Part shown: one piece after another, positions 23,300 to 33,427 of the stretch
Layout: each line of letters starts with the position of its first letter
How positions within the stretch are numbered: position 1 is the stretch's first letter
NCBI GenBank assembly: GCA_021399435.1
Contig: JAJTUP010000122.1
Location: 62,001-126,000, forward strand
Direction of reading: 5' to 3'
Source of the DNA: Diaporthe sp. PMI_573
Lineage: Eukaryota > Ascomycota > Sordariomycetes > Diaporthales > Diaporthaceae
Length of the DNA: 64,000 nt
The notes under the pieces: model-generated
What the model was told of the DNA's origin: nothing
What the model saw: only the letters and a program-made list of their open reading frames with translations
The model's database searches: none
Made by a program: the position numbers and the translations under genes

Positions 23300-25111
23300 C
23301 TATAGCGTCTTAGTTTGCAGTTTACACAAGGTATCTTCATACACATATGTGCCAATTCCAGGCATTAGGTATTGTGGCCTTCTCCTCTGGAGAACCTCGC
23401 CTGCCCGGGCGTGCATCTCCTGTCCCAGCTCCAATTGCCCTTCCGAGTAGCTCAGCCAGCTCAAATTCAGATAAATCACAGCACAGGTAAAAACCTCCTC
23501 CTCATCTGGGTTGTAAGCCTTGTTTAGGCGCAGGGCTTCCTTCCAATATGTCATGGACTGGCTTGAGGGACATGAGCGAGCTAGTGTCATATATATCCGC
23601 ACGTGCCCGAGTCGATCGATAATGTCAGGATATTTCAGCCCGTCGAAAAGGGTTATGAGCTCTTTTAAGATGGCTGTTGCCTCGTGTACCCGGAGTTGTC
23701 TGATATATACCTCGGACAAAGATAGGAGAAGGCGCCGGCGACTCTTGGAGTCCGTTTGACCAACAGACTTGACAGCAGGCTCAAGCACAGACTTGGCCTG
23801 CAGCAGGTGGAAGTGCTGGGGATCTCCGGAGAGGTGATCTAGCTCACAGTATATATCTGCGAGAGCACATTGAGTAAGGACCACCTTAAATGGCCGAATT
23901 CCCTGGGTGGATGCACAACACCGTTCGAAACAGACCTTGGCACTTTCAAATTCACCTCGGCCCCTCATAATCCGACCTATACAGTAGATGTGATCCCACA
24001 GCAATTGGAACTCGCTAATATCTCCACCCACTTCAATACTGCGAGCAATGTCGTGGGCCTCGTGATGTCTGAATTGGTAAACGCGACTCTCGGCCAGAGA
24101 TAACTTCAATGACTTGAGGAGGAGTTCTGGTATATCAGGTGCCTTTTCAAGAAACGAAAGAATCTCATGCTCAGCCTGGTGGGAATTGCCCAGGAGACGG
24201 AGAGTCACACTGCGCTGATGGACAATTGTAGCCCTGGCCGGGGGTGGTGCCGAATCCGTGAGCATCTCGGCGGCAATGTCTAAAATTTGTATCCTATCAT
24301 TCAGCGGGGCGGATTTCGAAGCTGCAGAAAAAGCTTCAGTGACATCGTCCGGGAATGGTATGTCTCGGCCGGATTCCTTATAGAGTCGTGCAAGCTGGCC
24401 AAGTAGGACTAAGGACGACGCTTTCAGGAGCCTTTGACTTTGACCTTTTACGCACAGGATAGCAGCCACGTGTTCTTGTGGCCAGGTTATCGAGGTGCCA
24501 AAGTTGGACAGTCGTTCCGCTGGCGTAAGGATTCGTGCTGGGAGTAACGGAGGTATGGCCTTACGAGCCCGCTGATATTCTTCTAAGCCTGAGACTTGGT
24601 AGTGAGCAGTAAGCCATATTGTGGGATAGTTCCAGTGCCCACCTTTGAGGAATACAGCATATGCTTTGTAGTCTTGAGGAACCATTCTAGCCCTGACAGC
24701 TGTATCGACAACGTCGACTGGCAAGTTGGCAGCAATATTTCCAGGGCCGCCCAGAAACTCGCAGCAGTTGGAATAGAGGGCTCGAAAACGTCCTTCTGAG
24801 AAACTGAGGACCATTTTCTCCGTATAAGTGGCCGAGCAGAGAACTAGACTAATCGAGTCCATCTTGCGAAGCTTGAGCTTGCGATCTAGAGCAAGCTGAT
24901 CGAGGGGAGGGCTCGACTCAAAGACAAAGCGAAGGAAGCTCCGCATTGATTTTTGTGGACGCGGTTCCTTCAGTGCCAGCCTCAGATCACGCACTGTCGC
25001 GACCTGGTCTAGAAACTCGGATCCCAGTACAAGAGCCTCGTCGCACAAGTGCGGTTGCTGGCACAAATTTGCCTGCATTCCATTCAATCTGAGGGAGATA
25101 GAAAGTGCCAT
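23300..25111 (-). CDS. helical-repeat (TPR-like) protein, at least 603 aa
   Basis: One uninterrupted frame. It stays open upstream to 25489, but the extra 126 residues are Cys/Pro-rich and unlike the rest, so I place the start at the ATG at 25111 (MALSISLRLNGMQANLCQQP). The body is alpha-helical. The C-terminal half resembles repeated two-helix hairpins (RRRLLLSLSEVYIRQLRVHE, IIDRLGHVRIYMTLARSCPS, VFTCAVIYLNLSWLSYSEGQ), as in TPR-type scaffolds and the C-terminal sensor regions of fungal NLR-like proteins. No P-loop or NB-ARC motif is present, so any NLR link is speculation. No catalytic motif is seen. An upstream exon is possible. Confidence 0.6.
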   Translation of the reverse strand: MALSISLRLNGMQANLCQQPHLCDEALVLGSEFLDQVATVRDLRLALKEPRPQKSMRSFLRFVFESSPPLDQLALDRKLKLRKMDSISLVLCSATYTEKMVLSFSEGRFRALYSNCCEFLGGPGNIAANLPVDVVDTAVRARMVPQDYKAYAVFLKGGHWNYPTIWLTAHYQVSGLEEYQRARKAIPPLLPARILTPAERLSNFGTSITWPQEHVAAILCVKGQSQRLLKASSLVLLGQLARLYKESGRDIPFPDDVTEAFSAASKSAPLNDRIQILDIAAEMLTDSAPPPARATIVHQRSVTLRLLGNSHQAEHEILSFLEKAPDIPELLLKSLKLSLAESRVYQFRHHEAHDIARSIEVGGDISEFQLLWDHIYCIGRIMRGRGEFESAKVCFERCCASTQGIRPFKVVLTQCALADIYCELDHLSGDPQHFHLLQAKSVLEPAVKSVGQTDSKSRRRLLLSLSEVYIRQLRVHEATAILKELITLFDGLKYPDIIDRLGHVRIYMTLARSCPSSQSMTYWKEALRLNKAYNPDEEEVFTCAVIYLNLSWLSYSEGQLELGQEMHARAGEVLQRRRPQYLMPGIGTYVYEDTLCKLQTKTL

Positions 25112-26362
25112 AGTATATGAATGGGCGCCACTGAGAAGATAAGGAGCTGCGCATGCCGAGCCGGTCGGTGAAGTCGGAGGAAGTGGTTTCGTTCTTAATC
25201 CGCATACGTGCTCTTTAAAGCCGCAGGCGGTCCGATCGTCTTGGGGAAAACATAGACAGCCTCGTGGTGCCGTACAGACGAGGCTAGTTGAGACCGGCGG
25301 CAGCCTAGACCCGTCAACACAAGTATCTACAGTATAGGCAGGAGTTAAGAAGAGAACAGCTCGATGTGTGGAAGCTGAGACCAAGCCAACCCCTCTCCAA
25401 GTCACGTGCCCGCGGACGACCACGAGACCGACCGTACCTGTTGTACCTGCCCCGGTGAACTTCGTCGGGCACGTCTCCGAGAAGGACAAATCACAGACTG
25501 CCCTTGCGAGCTTGAGTTCAACAATTGGTTGGCTTGTCCCAGGATTTTTTTAAAAACAAAATGACACAACCAGGGGTCTTGAAGCATCCATTGTGACATC
25601 CTGCAGGCATGGCGGGGCAGTCTGAACCACCCACACTGTCTCAGCCGGAGGTTGTGCTGACAGCAGCTTTTGCGCAGATTGCGCAGAATGTAGCGCCTTC
25701 AGATTGCGCATAATCTAGCGCCTTCGGGTCCATTCTCCCAGATTCGAGCCATGAAAGTACTGCTTTCGGTATCGCTGCTTATGTACCTAGGTATCCTGCT
25801 CGGGAAAGCGTCAAGACCTGATCTTCTTCGAGGTTGATGTCGCAGGCGGTTTTCGAGCCAAACACAGGGGATTGCCTGGGATTTGAATCTTCCTGAGGCA
25901 GGGACACGCGGTGTTCGGCAGTGTCTGCCACATGGGAGGCCTATCAGCTCGTTCCTCATTTAGGAGTGGACACACCAATGACGCATACACCTAGCCAACG
26001 GTAGGGTACGGCGCAGTGTTCATGCCTGTGTGGTATCATCGCATCTGCGAAACACCCAAGAAGGAAATTTCGTCTGGATGTATTTTATGCCAGCTATCAA
26101 GGCATACGGCTGAGGGGGCCTGCAGTAGTGTCAAACTTAAGCTCCTTCCAGGCACCTGCGAGACGCCTGCTCATCCGCGCAACCCTGCCCAGTGTATTTC
26201 CCTGGGGGGGGGCTGTCCCAGGTCACGACGGAACGCGGCCTCCGTACGTGTCCTTGTGTATTACGTCCGGTGATAAACATTCATTTTACACCTGGTCGGA
26301 AGCTTGCCTTTCTTCTACAAACGCTTCCAAATTCCGCATTATTTCGCGCGCAGCACAAGAAG
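25112..26362. other. intergenic or 5' region
   Basis: Contains the open but unlikely 5' extension of the minus gene (25112-25489) and the palindrome TACCTAGGTA at 25784-25793. No supported gene. Confidence 0.45.
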
Positions 26363-27653
26363 ATGGCCCATACCGACAGACAAAGCAGGGATGGTCCCTA
26401 TCTGCTGCTTGATCTGCCTCCAGGTGAATACCTCCTTCAATCATCCCTTAATGCCGTTCCTGCTGATCCTTTCTCATTAACACCCTGTCAGAAGTAAATT
26501 TCATAACTTACGATTTGCTCAACAGCGGCAAGCGGTGTGTGCATGTCTACTAGCTGAAGAAAGCCGATTGGTGCTGTTTGAGTTGCACTTTGAGTGTAGT
26601 AAACATGGGCCGCCACCACCAGTGGAAAAAGCCATGGTCTCCCTAGGCGCTGACACAGGTGTCAAAAGCGCACCATGACCATTGGCGTCCATATTACTTT
26701 CAGCGTATAGAGCACTCCATTTGCGCGCCGCAGTTTGAGGATTATTTGGCTACTTTCTTTGGCCGAGAGGGGCACAGAGAGTCTGGAGGGCGTAAAGGAT
26801 CTCTGGTGTTCTCCGCGGCTATATCTATCTCCACAATAACTATCAACAGCTGTTCGTTGCATCAAATACTCGAAGCCTACTCACTATTCCCCAAGTTCAC
26901 CCAAACGGTTATTAAAAGGCACGTTGATGAATTCTTCCGGAAGCTGGTCAACTTTTATGAAAAAGGCTTCCTGAGAGAGCTGCTCCCTAGCGGAGGGGGA
27001 GCTGGGAAGATCCAGGAATTGTTTCTAGACCGAACGTTCAACCTTTGGGTCCACCCGGCGCCTGGGTACCTGTCATCATTCCCGTCATTGACCCAGACCT
27101 TCGAAATTCCCTCTACGAGCTTTGGAACTCTCTACCTGTGCGCTCAATATACTTAGAGCTCCTTCCTTACGAAGGCGGGGAGTCTTCCAGCTACCAGTGC
27201 GAAGTGGGCTACCGATTTTGGAAAAAGCTCCCACACAGAAGCTTCATACAATCTGTGCGCCTCAGCCCTGGTGCTTTTCTCATAAAGCCACATCCATTCG
27301 TTCTACCTGAGGAGTATAGTCTAATGAACATTGGTGTCAACGAGCAATAGCTGCGTGATGTAACTGGCGCAGCCATATACTTGCAGCTGGTGGCTCCTAA
27401 GGACGATGAGTTCCACATCCGCATTGAGGGTCCGCATGAGTACCCTTATGAGCATGTGGATGAGGACTGGAATGAAATCACAGTGACGGAAGCAAGTGGG
27501 GACAGCGATTATGATACCGACGACGGCGCGCTAAGCACCATACTGTCAAATGCTGAAGATGAGGATACGGCATGTCGCTTGAAGGAGGATATGGAGATCC
27601 CCTTACAAGACCTACTGGAAGACGTGTATGGCGGGTTTGATGTTCTTTCCTAA
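26363..27653 (+). pseudogene. decayed gene with frame change and in-frame TAG
   Basis: The ATG at 26363 opens MAHTDRQSRDGPYLLLDLPP and is followed by stops. A long protein-like frame (26659-27156) contains ILEAYSLFPKFTQTVIKRHV. A second frame takes over near 27010-27050 (VSRPNVQPLGPPGAWVPVII) and runs to 27653 with one TAG at 27348 (NIGVNEQ-stop-LRDVTGAAIYLQL). I found no intron pair that repairs everything. The tail is acidic (SGDSDYDTDDGALSTI). The opening resembles the start of AAR2-type splicing factors (LLLDLPP), but nothing downstream matches that family, so I leave it unnamed. Unrecognised introns are the alternative. Confidence 0.5.
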
Positions 27654-29312
27654 ATTGTATGTACATCGATCCTTGGCGATTCAGCCATTTGTACCTACAA
27701 ATCGCAATTCTAACTAAAATATACCCTGCCCACGCTCATTTACATCTCTTGGTTCTGCTCCTCCATGGATAATTCACGTCCCGGGCGGGCTCAAGGTATC
27801 GTCCTGGCATGACAACAGGATACCCAGTACGGTCTGGCTGTTGGAGCAGATTGGTCACGAATTCTGCAGTTCGCCCGGCTCACACGCTCTCTTTTCTAAA
27901 CATGGATCGGCGGTGCTCAACCCTCGCTGTCCTTTCTCCGGCCGTGCTGCCCCGTCCAACGTCCTCTGGCCACTGCTGTCATACACCTGGAGCTCATTGT
28001 AGGCGATCCTCTGGCCACTGGCTGTCATCTACCTGCCTACGACGAGCTCTAGGTGTGCCAATACCTATCGATGCTGTACTATCTGGGACTACTTGAGGCT
28101 ATTCTGCTCCCTCAGCCAGTCTATTAACCTCGATATTTTCCAATTATCAGTTATCCCGAGCAGGCGTAGCGAATGTTTCAACTGTTTGTATGAACTTGGT
28201 GCTGTACTTTTCTCCTATGCCTGTCGGATATGTGCTCGGTTTTCTAACAGAATAGTGCAATGAGGTCTGCCATTGACCGAGACATGAGGTGGCCTTGGAG
28301 TAGTATATTTAGCAGAAATCTGCATTGCGCATTTTCCCAGGTGTATGAGTCTGTCCTTGTCCTTCCCCTGTATCTACTTTGCTGTGATGACCTTGAGTTT
28401 GTGGAAAGCCTAAAAGCTTCTAGCTGCCTGACTTTTCAGCTTGCCGCGGTCGGATTTGTGATCGATTTCGAACATAGATTTGTTCCTCTCGTCAACCTAT
28501 ACTATAAGTAGGTCCTCGGGGTTTGTATTTATGCTGCCGTTGGCCCCAAGGAAACGAAGTGCCTCTTGAATGCCACAGTACAAGTCTAATTTGCAAAGAG
28601 CTTGTAAACTTATGGTTAAATTGTATACTAGATCAACATGGTCTCTTGTTGTCTGCTTGAGTTGATAGAATCTTTGGAGTAGAGTTTCTGTGTAGGTTCT
28701 GTGACTCTTACATCTCTCCAGTCTGGTACTGTTGGTGGAGTGTATGATTCTCTGAAATTGGAATAATCTCCGAGGCCTTGCGGTTTCCGTGATTAAAGAA
28801 TGATGAAGATAGATGTGTTACTCCTCACAAGCATCGGCCAGGCTAGTATTGCTTTCTGCCACTTATATATATTTTGTGGTCACTCATACGGCTGTGGTAA
28901 GCGGTAGACAACAGGTCTTGATGTCAGCCTTGCCCTTTAGCCGCTATCCTAGCCTCCGTCAGCATACTTTTTCAACTTTGATGGGCGATAGAGAGGCGGC
29001 TTCGCTTTACATGGGCCGCCGACAGTTGCGGCCTGCAAATGTAACTCTATTTCCCGAGGATCGCATTTGTTTAAGGCCTGTGGCGGGCAAATTATCATAA
29101 CATCAGACGCATGCGCCAACAATCCAGGCCCCTTGAGGCTCCTGACCTTAGGATCACGTACTTGAGAAATTCCTTCTTGGCAGCCGCGCCTGCTAATCAG
29201 TGTCTATTTGCTGCCCAACAGAAACGGCGTGCGAGGTAGGTGGCGCTATAATCAGTTGGGTGTCTTGGTCACAAGTCCTATATCATAGATTATCTACTTT
29301 TCCTTTCCTCTT
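27654..29312. other. intergenic, no supported gene
   Basis: Moderately AT-rich. The 83-95-residue plus frames (27809, 28260, 28813) have no domain or splice support. I see no repeats or transposon motifs. Confidence 0.45.
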
Positions 29313-29417
29313 CTACCTATTAGGAAACTTCTGCTTGCGCCATTGCTGCGACACAGCACTCGCGCTCCGGCCCAAATCGGACCCTATCCAATCATCTTTC
29401 CACCCCTTCTGCTTCAG
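29313..29417 (-). pseudogene. in-frame remainder of a Myb/SANT-like domain past a TAG stop
   Basis: Reading the upstream gene's frame past its TAG (29420-29418) gives 34 further residues (LKQKGWKDDWIGSDLGRSAS, then AVSQQWRKQK) and a TAG at 29315-29313. With the preceding QWSSKDRRRLA this restores the W...W...W spacing of a Myb/SANT-like helix bundle. Confidence 0.7.
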
Positions 29418-31148
29418 CTAAGCAAGTCGACGCCGATCCTTCGACGACCACTGTCGTGGACGTTGCCTATTCCTCTTCCGGGGTCTTGGATATCTCCTGC
29501 TGCTGCTGCTGCTGCTATTTTCGTTGTCTCTCCCCTCATCCTTGTCATCTTCCTCGCTCTCCCCGTCGTCATCAAGTGTAGCGAAGTCGATGGGGAAGTT
29601 GAGAAGGGCCTTAGGCATGGGCAGTTTTCTCGCGGTGGATCTACTATGTTCCTGGTTATGGGTTTTTGGGACGCCTCTTTGGGACGGATTCGGAAGAGTC
29701 TGTGTACGCATGATGTCTTCTGCAGCGCGAACCACAGCCTGTATGCGCTTCATTGCCTTCGTCATTGTTTTCACGATTTTTAAGAAATCCTGATAAGGAA
29801 TATCAGGCTGCTGGAGCGGTGATTTTCGTGACCTTGATTGTAGCTCGACTGGGCGGCACTCTCTGCTGTTGCTGTTGTTTTCAGGGCTGCTACTAACCCA
29901 CTCATCAGTAGCCCCCACCTTCTCACCTCCCTCGTCAGACTCAGGGTTGATAAAAGCATCGCTATCCTCATCCGTCCCGTCATGGATACTGCTGGCGTCA
30001 TCAGTACCTTCCTCATCCTCACCAGAGTTGTCCCAGCTGCTGATAATAATAGGCGAGGTCACAAGCTTTAGTGTATGGCCACTGTGAAGTAAACGACAGC
30101 TTAAGCAAAAGTTTGTATTGGAGCAGTCCTGGCATTCATAGCGTAGATCGAACAATTTTGTCTGGCAAGCCTCGCAGAGGGGTATTCGCATCACCGTCCT
30201 TAGCATTTGATGAGTTTCCTCGTCATCAACCTCCCTGCCTGTCTGCCCGGGGATCCCCTTTCTCATCTCATCGCCAACCTCATGTATCTCATGGGAGGGC
30301 ATCCCTCGTAATTCATCCGGCTGTTCTCGAGATGAGACTGTACTGCTGCGGATAGAAGACCGACTCAGTGCCGGCTGATTCCGGCTCTTTTGTTCGCTTT
30401 TCTGAATTCCCTGTTTACCTGAGGGCTCCACCAGTTCGAACGCGTGTCCTGGATGTAAGACCGCCAAGTTAATGGCACACTTTAGACAGAAATATACGCC
30501 TGAGCATGTCTGGCACTGCTTTCTTAGCTGATCATCGATGGGCTTTAAACAAAGCTCGCAGCCGTCCCTTTTGGTTGGATCCGGTGAACCAGACGGGAAG
30601 ATATCCGCCCCATTTAGTCTGGCCATGACTGTGCTTGTCCTCGCCCTATCTGTTCCGGGCTCGATCGTCCTCGATCGCTTTGCGGGCCTCGCAGCGGACG
30701 TGCAAGCAGCCCTGGACGCCAACATGTTCACCCCGTGGGTTGCTCTTCTTTGGGAAGGTATCGCTGGGTGGGAGGACCGGCGACTGCGCGTTGCCCAGGA
30801 CTGTGGCCCGAGACTTCGGGAACCCGGTGTACTGCTCGGCGGGCTTGGGGGGATCGTTGCTCTCGCCCCTGCCGCGGAGGCCTCCAAAGCGGACAGAACT
30901 GCATTCGATGAGCCATGAACTGCGAGGGCTACCGTTGTGGGGAGGTTTGGGGTTTGGTTGGGTGCAATCTCAGCAAGGCTCGCAATGGTGGGTGCTGTTA
31001 AGGCCGATGTAATAGACGACGACCCTGGGGTTGAATTGGGAGGTGGGCTGCCGCTAGCTGGGTGCTCTAATCTTCTTCTGCGCGGCCGCCGTTGGCGAAG
31101 TACCTGGGCAAATGATGATTGACCATAATTCCTACTGCTTGCAAACAT
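29418..31148 (-). CDS. ZZ-type zinc-finger protein with truncated C-terminal Myb/SANT domain, 576 aa
   Basis: I chose the ATG at 31148 (MFASSRNYGQSSFAQVLRQR); the frame is open to 31286, but a TATATAT about 75 nt upstream of 31148 suggests that part is leader. The N-terminal third is basic and Ser/Pro-rich (VLRQRRPRRRR, PAKRSR). Two ZZ-like modules follow at about residues 197-236 (CELC ... CQTC ... CLKC ... LHPGH) and 325-363 (CEAC ... CQDC ... CLSC ... LHSGH). ZZ fingers usually bind zinc and protein or histone tails. An acidic stretch (SGEDEEGTDDASSIHDGTDE), a helical segment (TMTKAMKRIQAVVRAAEDIM) and a poly-Ser/Arg-rich region come next. The end, QWSSKDRRRLA-TAG, is the first helix of a Myb/SANT-like domain whose rest lies in frame beyond the stop. 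Confidence 0.75.
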   Translation of the reverse strand: MFASSRNYGQSSFAQVLRQRRPRRRRLEHPASGSPPPNSTPGSSSITSALTAPTIASLAEIAPNQTPNLPTTVALAVHGSSNAVLSALEASAAGARATIPPSPPSSTPGSRSLGPQSWATRSRRSSHPAIPSQRRATHGVNMLASRAACTSAARPAKRSRTIEPGTDRARTSTVMARLNGADIFPSGSPDPTKRDGCELCLKPIDDQLRKQCQTCSGVYFCLKCAINLAVLHPGHAFELVEPSGKQGIQKSEQKSRNQPALSRSSIRSSTVSSREQPDELRGMPSHEIHEVGDEMRKGIPGQTGREVDDEETHQMLRTVMRIPLCEACQTKLFDLRYECQDCSNTNFCLSCRLLHSGHTLKLVTSPIIISSWDNSGEDEEGTDDASSIHDGTDEDSDAFINPESDEGGEKVGATDEWVSSSPENNSNSRECRPVELQSRSRKSPLQQPDIPYQDFLKIVKTMTKAMKRIQAVVRAAEDIMRTQTLPNPSQRGVPKTHNQEHSRSTARKLPMPKALLNFPIDFATLDDDGESEEDDKDEGRDNENSSSSSSRRYPRPRKRNRQRPRQWSSKDRRRLA

Positions 31149-31222
31149 GATGCCTAATAAGGACCTGTTGGGCTGGAGTGGTGATGAGTACTGATGAAGT
31201 GAGGCAGGAAGGCATGGTGGAG

Positions 31223-31229
31223 TATATAT
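31223..31229 (-). promoter_or_regulatory. TATA-like element of the ZZ/Myb gene
   Basis: TATATAT lies about 75 nt upstream of the chosen ATG at 31148 and inside the possible upstream extension of the frame, which is why the downstream ATG is preferred. Confidence 0.35.
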
Positions 31230-31468
31230 GCAGGGCCTTGGGCGCTGCCAGCTGCGAAGAGCTGGGGTGGGGTGATGGAGGGACATATGCTCTGATGAGC
31301 AGTACTTTCAATCACTGAATGCCATGCGGAGATGGTACCCGGGCTAGTCTTGGCATTGTGGCTAGGGCAGGGGCTGGGTGATCTCTCTAGCACAACATGC
31401 ACCTGCCTTATAGGGAATCTCACCCAGGGCAGCTAAACAAAGTCTTATAATCTGACAAATGTCTGGAT

Positions 31469-33175
31469 TTATGCAGGTGGTGGTGAGAGCAAGGACTTGC
31501 TGCCTGATGTCCTTGTGATCCCGCTCTCCTTTATCCTTCCCACGCTGGAGCCATGCAGGGGCCTCGGCGGCAGCTGCGCGTCTGATTCCCGCATCCTCTT
31601 GTTTATCACTCTGGAGCCGGACGGAGCCCCTGACCGCCGCCGCCTTCTTGCCGCCGTGCTGCTACCCGGGGCATTTCCAGAGCTGCTCATGCTGCTGGAT
31701 GGGGGCAACCCTGAGTCAGCCACAGCGGCCTGCTCCCAGACATGGTTTGCCAGGGCATCTTCGGCCGTTGGCCGGTCCGCAGGATCCCACGCCAGCATGG
31801 ACCGCAGCAGAGCCCCCAGGCCGTCGGGCATCCTGCTTTCCAGGCCCGCCAGGTGCTGGAGCACCAGCTGGTAGATTTTCGGGTTGGCTGGGGACTCGTT
31901 CCCCCCGGCCCAGAGTCCAAAGGTTGCCAGGAGCGAGAGACCCAGGCTGAAGACATCGATGGCGCTGGTGTAGCCCGCCGGCCCGCCCACCTCGGGCGCC
32001 GTGAAGCCCTGCGGACCCAGAGCCGCCTCGCGGCCCCTGGTACCAACCTTAGACTTACCATAATCGCAGATGGCCGCCCGCGGGGGTGCTAGCGAGATCA
32101 CCAGCAGGTTCCGAGGACTGATATCCCGGTGCATAATACCCATCGTGTGTAGGTTTCGTAAGCCCTCCAGCACTTGGTGGAACAGCATTAGCCGCGTCGC
32201 CGGTGCCACCTTGTCCCATACCATTGCCCTGAATGCTAATGGCGCGTACGGCATAATCATATAAACCGTCTCATAAGCCGATTGGAAGCACGCTGGCGAC
32301 TGGCCGTGCTCACACCACGACGATAACAGCGGTATCAGCCCGACCGTGCTTAAGGGGATTCGCGACGCGATCTCGACCTCGTTATTTACCACTTTTTTGT
32401 TATGGTCGCGGCAGTGAATCATCTTGCACGCCACCATATCACCGGACCACCTGTCCACGCCGACCATAACTACACCGAAGGCGCCGCCTCCAACCGTGTG
32501 ATGCAGAATAATATCCCTTATGCGCAGTTGCTCGCGTGTCGGCAGCGGGTTGAGGCAGCTATGCCCCTGCCCGTGCCCTTGCCGCTGGTCCTGATCCTCC
32601 TCGCAGTCGGTTCCGGCATCCTGACGCAGGTGTCGCTGTATGTAGGTCCTGCGGCTAGCAGCGAATGCCCCAACGTCCTCGACGGAGAACTCGAGCACGA
32701 AGTCAAGCGGACCGAAGCGAAGATGGTTGGTCTTCATATGGATAACGTGTGTCTCCCCATATTGCAGCTCGGCGTCGGCATTCCCGTCGCCCTGCAGGTA
32801 TATGATGGAATTGTACTCGCTCGAATTTTGTAGCATAAGGACGTGAGATTGTGGATGAAAATAGATCGTGCAGACTTTGGTGCCTTGGAACTGGCGCGAT
32901 CGGATCGAGCAGATAGGTAGATTAATATCAACAGACTTTGGACCAAGCTTCCCGACTATCCAGGGACCGCCTAGGCTGCTACCTTTTCTGTCCAGCGAGA
33001 GGACGAGCTGGTATTGAGACTGCGAAGACCGGTGGTTGTGCTTTGTGGCGTTGGCGTTCAGGCGAACACCTTTCAATGGTGACAGCCCATGCTGCTCGAC
33101 CAGAGACGCCAAGCACCTCTGGGCCTGGGCATTCTCTGGCGTCAGTGTTGCAAAAATTGACTGAGATGGAGACAT
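31469..33175 (-). CDS. protein kinase with FHA-like N-terminal region, 568 aa
   Basis: Single exon; start at the ATG at 33175 (MSPSQSIFATLTPENAQAQR). Residues about 55-170 form a beta-rich segment with FHA-like elements (GGPWIVGKLGPKSVDINLP, ENAQAQ upstream, NSSEYNSIIYL). The kinase domain has a glycine loop GGGAFGVV (229-236), VACK with Lys251, catalytic loop HRDISPRN (349-356), DYG instead of DFG (371-373) and APE (393-395). The catalytic Asp and metal-binding Asn are kept, but the Lys of HRDxKxxN is Ser. The C-terminus is low-complexity with a basic AARRRRRSG patch. FHA regions bind phosphothreonine in general. It shares a 252-bp divergent promoter with the plus-strand gene at 33428. Confidence 0.85.
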   Translation of the reverse strand: MSPSQSIFATLTPENAQAQRCLASLVEQHGLSPLKGVRLNANATKHNHRSSQSQYQLVLSLDRKGSSLGGPWIVGKLGPKSVDINLPICSIRSRQFQGTKVCTIYFHPQSHVLMLQNSSEYNSIIYLQGDGNADAELQYGETHVIHMKTNHLRFGPLDFVLEFSVEDVGAFAASRRTYIQRHLRQDAGTDCEEDQDQRQGHGQGHSCLNPLPTREQLRIRDIILHHTVGGGAFGVVMVGVDRWSGDMVACKMIHCRDHNKKVVNNEVEIASRIPLSTVGLIPLLSSWCEHGQSPACFQSAYETVYMIMPYAPLAFRAMVWDKVAPATRLMLFHQVLEGLRNLHTMGIMHRDISPRNLLVISLAPPRAAICDYGKSKVGTRGREAALGPQGFTAPEVGGPAGYTSAIDVFSLGLSLLATFGLWAGGNESPANPKIYQLVLQHLAGLESRMPDGLGALLRSMLAWDPADRPTAEDALANHVWEQAAVADSGLPPSSSMSSSGNAPGSSTAARRRRRSGAPSGSRVINKRMRESDAQLPPRPLHGSSVGRIKESGITRTSGSKSLLSPPPA

Positions 33176-33427
33176 ATTGATCCCGCGTCTTTGTCGAGAC
33201 GCGACTGCACCAAATGTGTAGGTTGCTGCTGTGTATATACGAGTACCTAGGTAGTTGTAACCAAAAAGGGGGTGGCTGGGAAACCCCTGCTTTCCCCCCT
33301 CACCAGTCTCGAAAGCCAAGCACTCCGCAATCCGTAATCTAACACCAAAGTCCGTACCAACGACGACATCATCAGCATCAACCTCTATCACCAGCATACC
33401 AACACACTACAATACCGCTCTTGCATC
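33176..33427. promoter_or_regulatory. divergent promoter region
   Basis: 252 bp separate the ATGs of the kinase (minus) and the basic nuclear-type gene (plus). It contains TATATAC at 33234-33240 and the palindrome TACCTAGGTA at 33244-33253. Confidence 0.5.

Noticed and set aside
25112..25489. 126-residue N-terminal extension of the helical-repeat protein
   Set aside because: Cys/Pro-rich and unlike the rest; the ATG at 25111 starts a consistent helical protein.
25850..25960. tRNA-like T-arm word (GATTCAAATCCCAGG) on the minus strand
   Set aside because: I could not find a matching acceptor stem, A and B boxes or an anticodon arm at correct spacing.
26363..26500. AAR2 splicing factor N-terminus
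   Set aside because: Only the LLLDLPP start resembles it; nothing downstream matches, so I did not name the gene.
31149..31286. 46-residue N-terminal extension of the ZZ/Myb protein
   Set aside because: It covers a TATA-like element and has leader-type composition.
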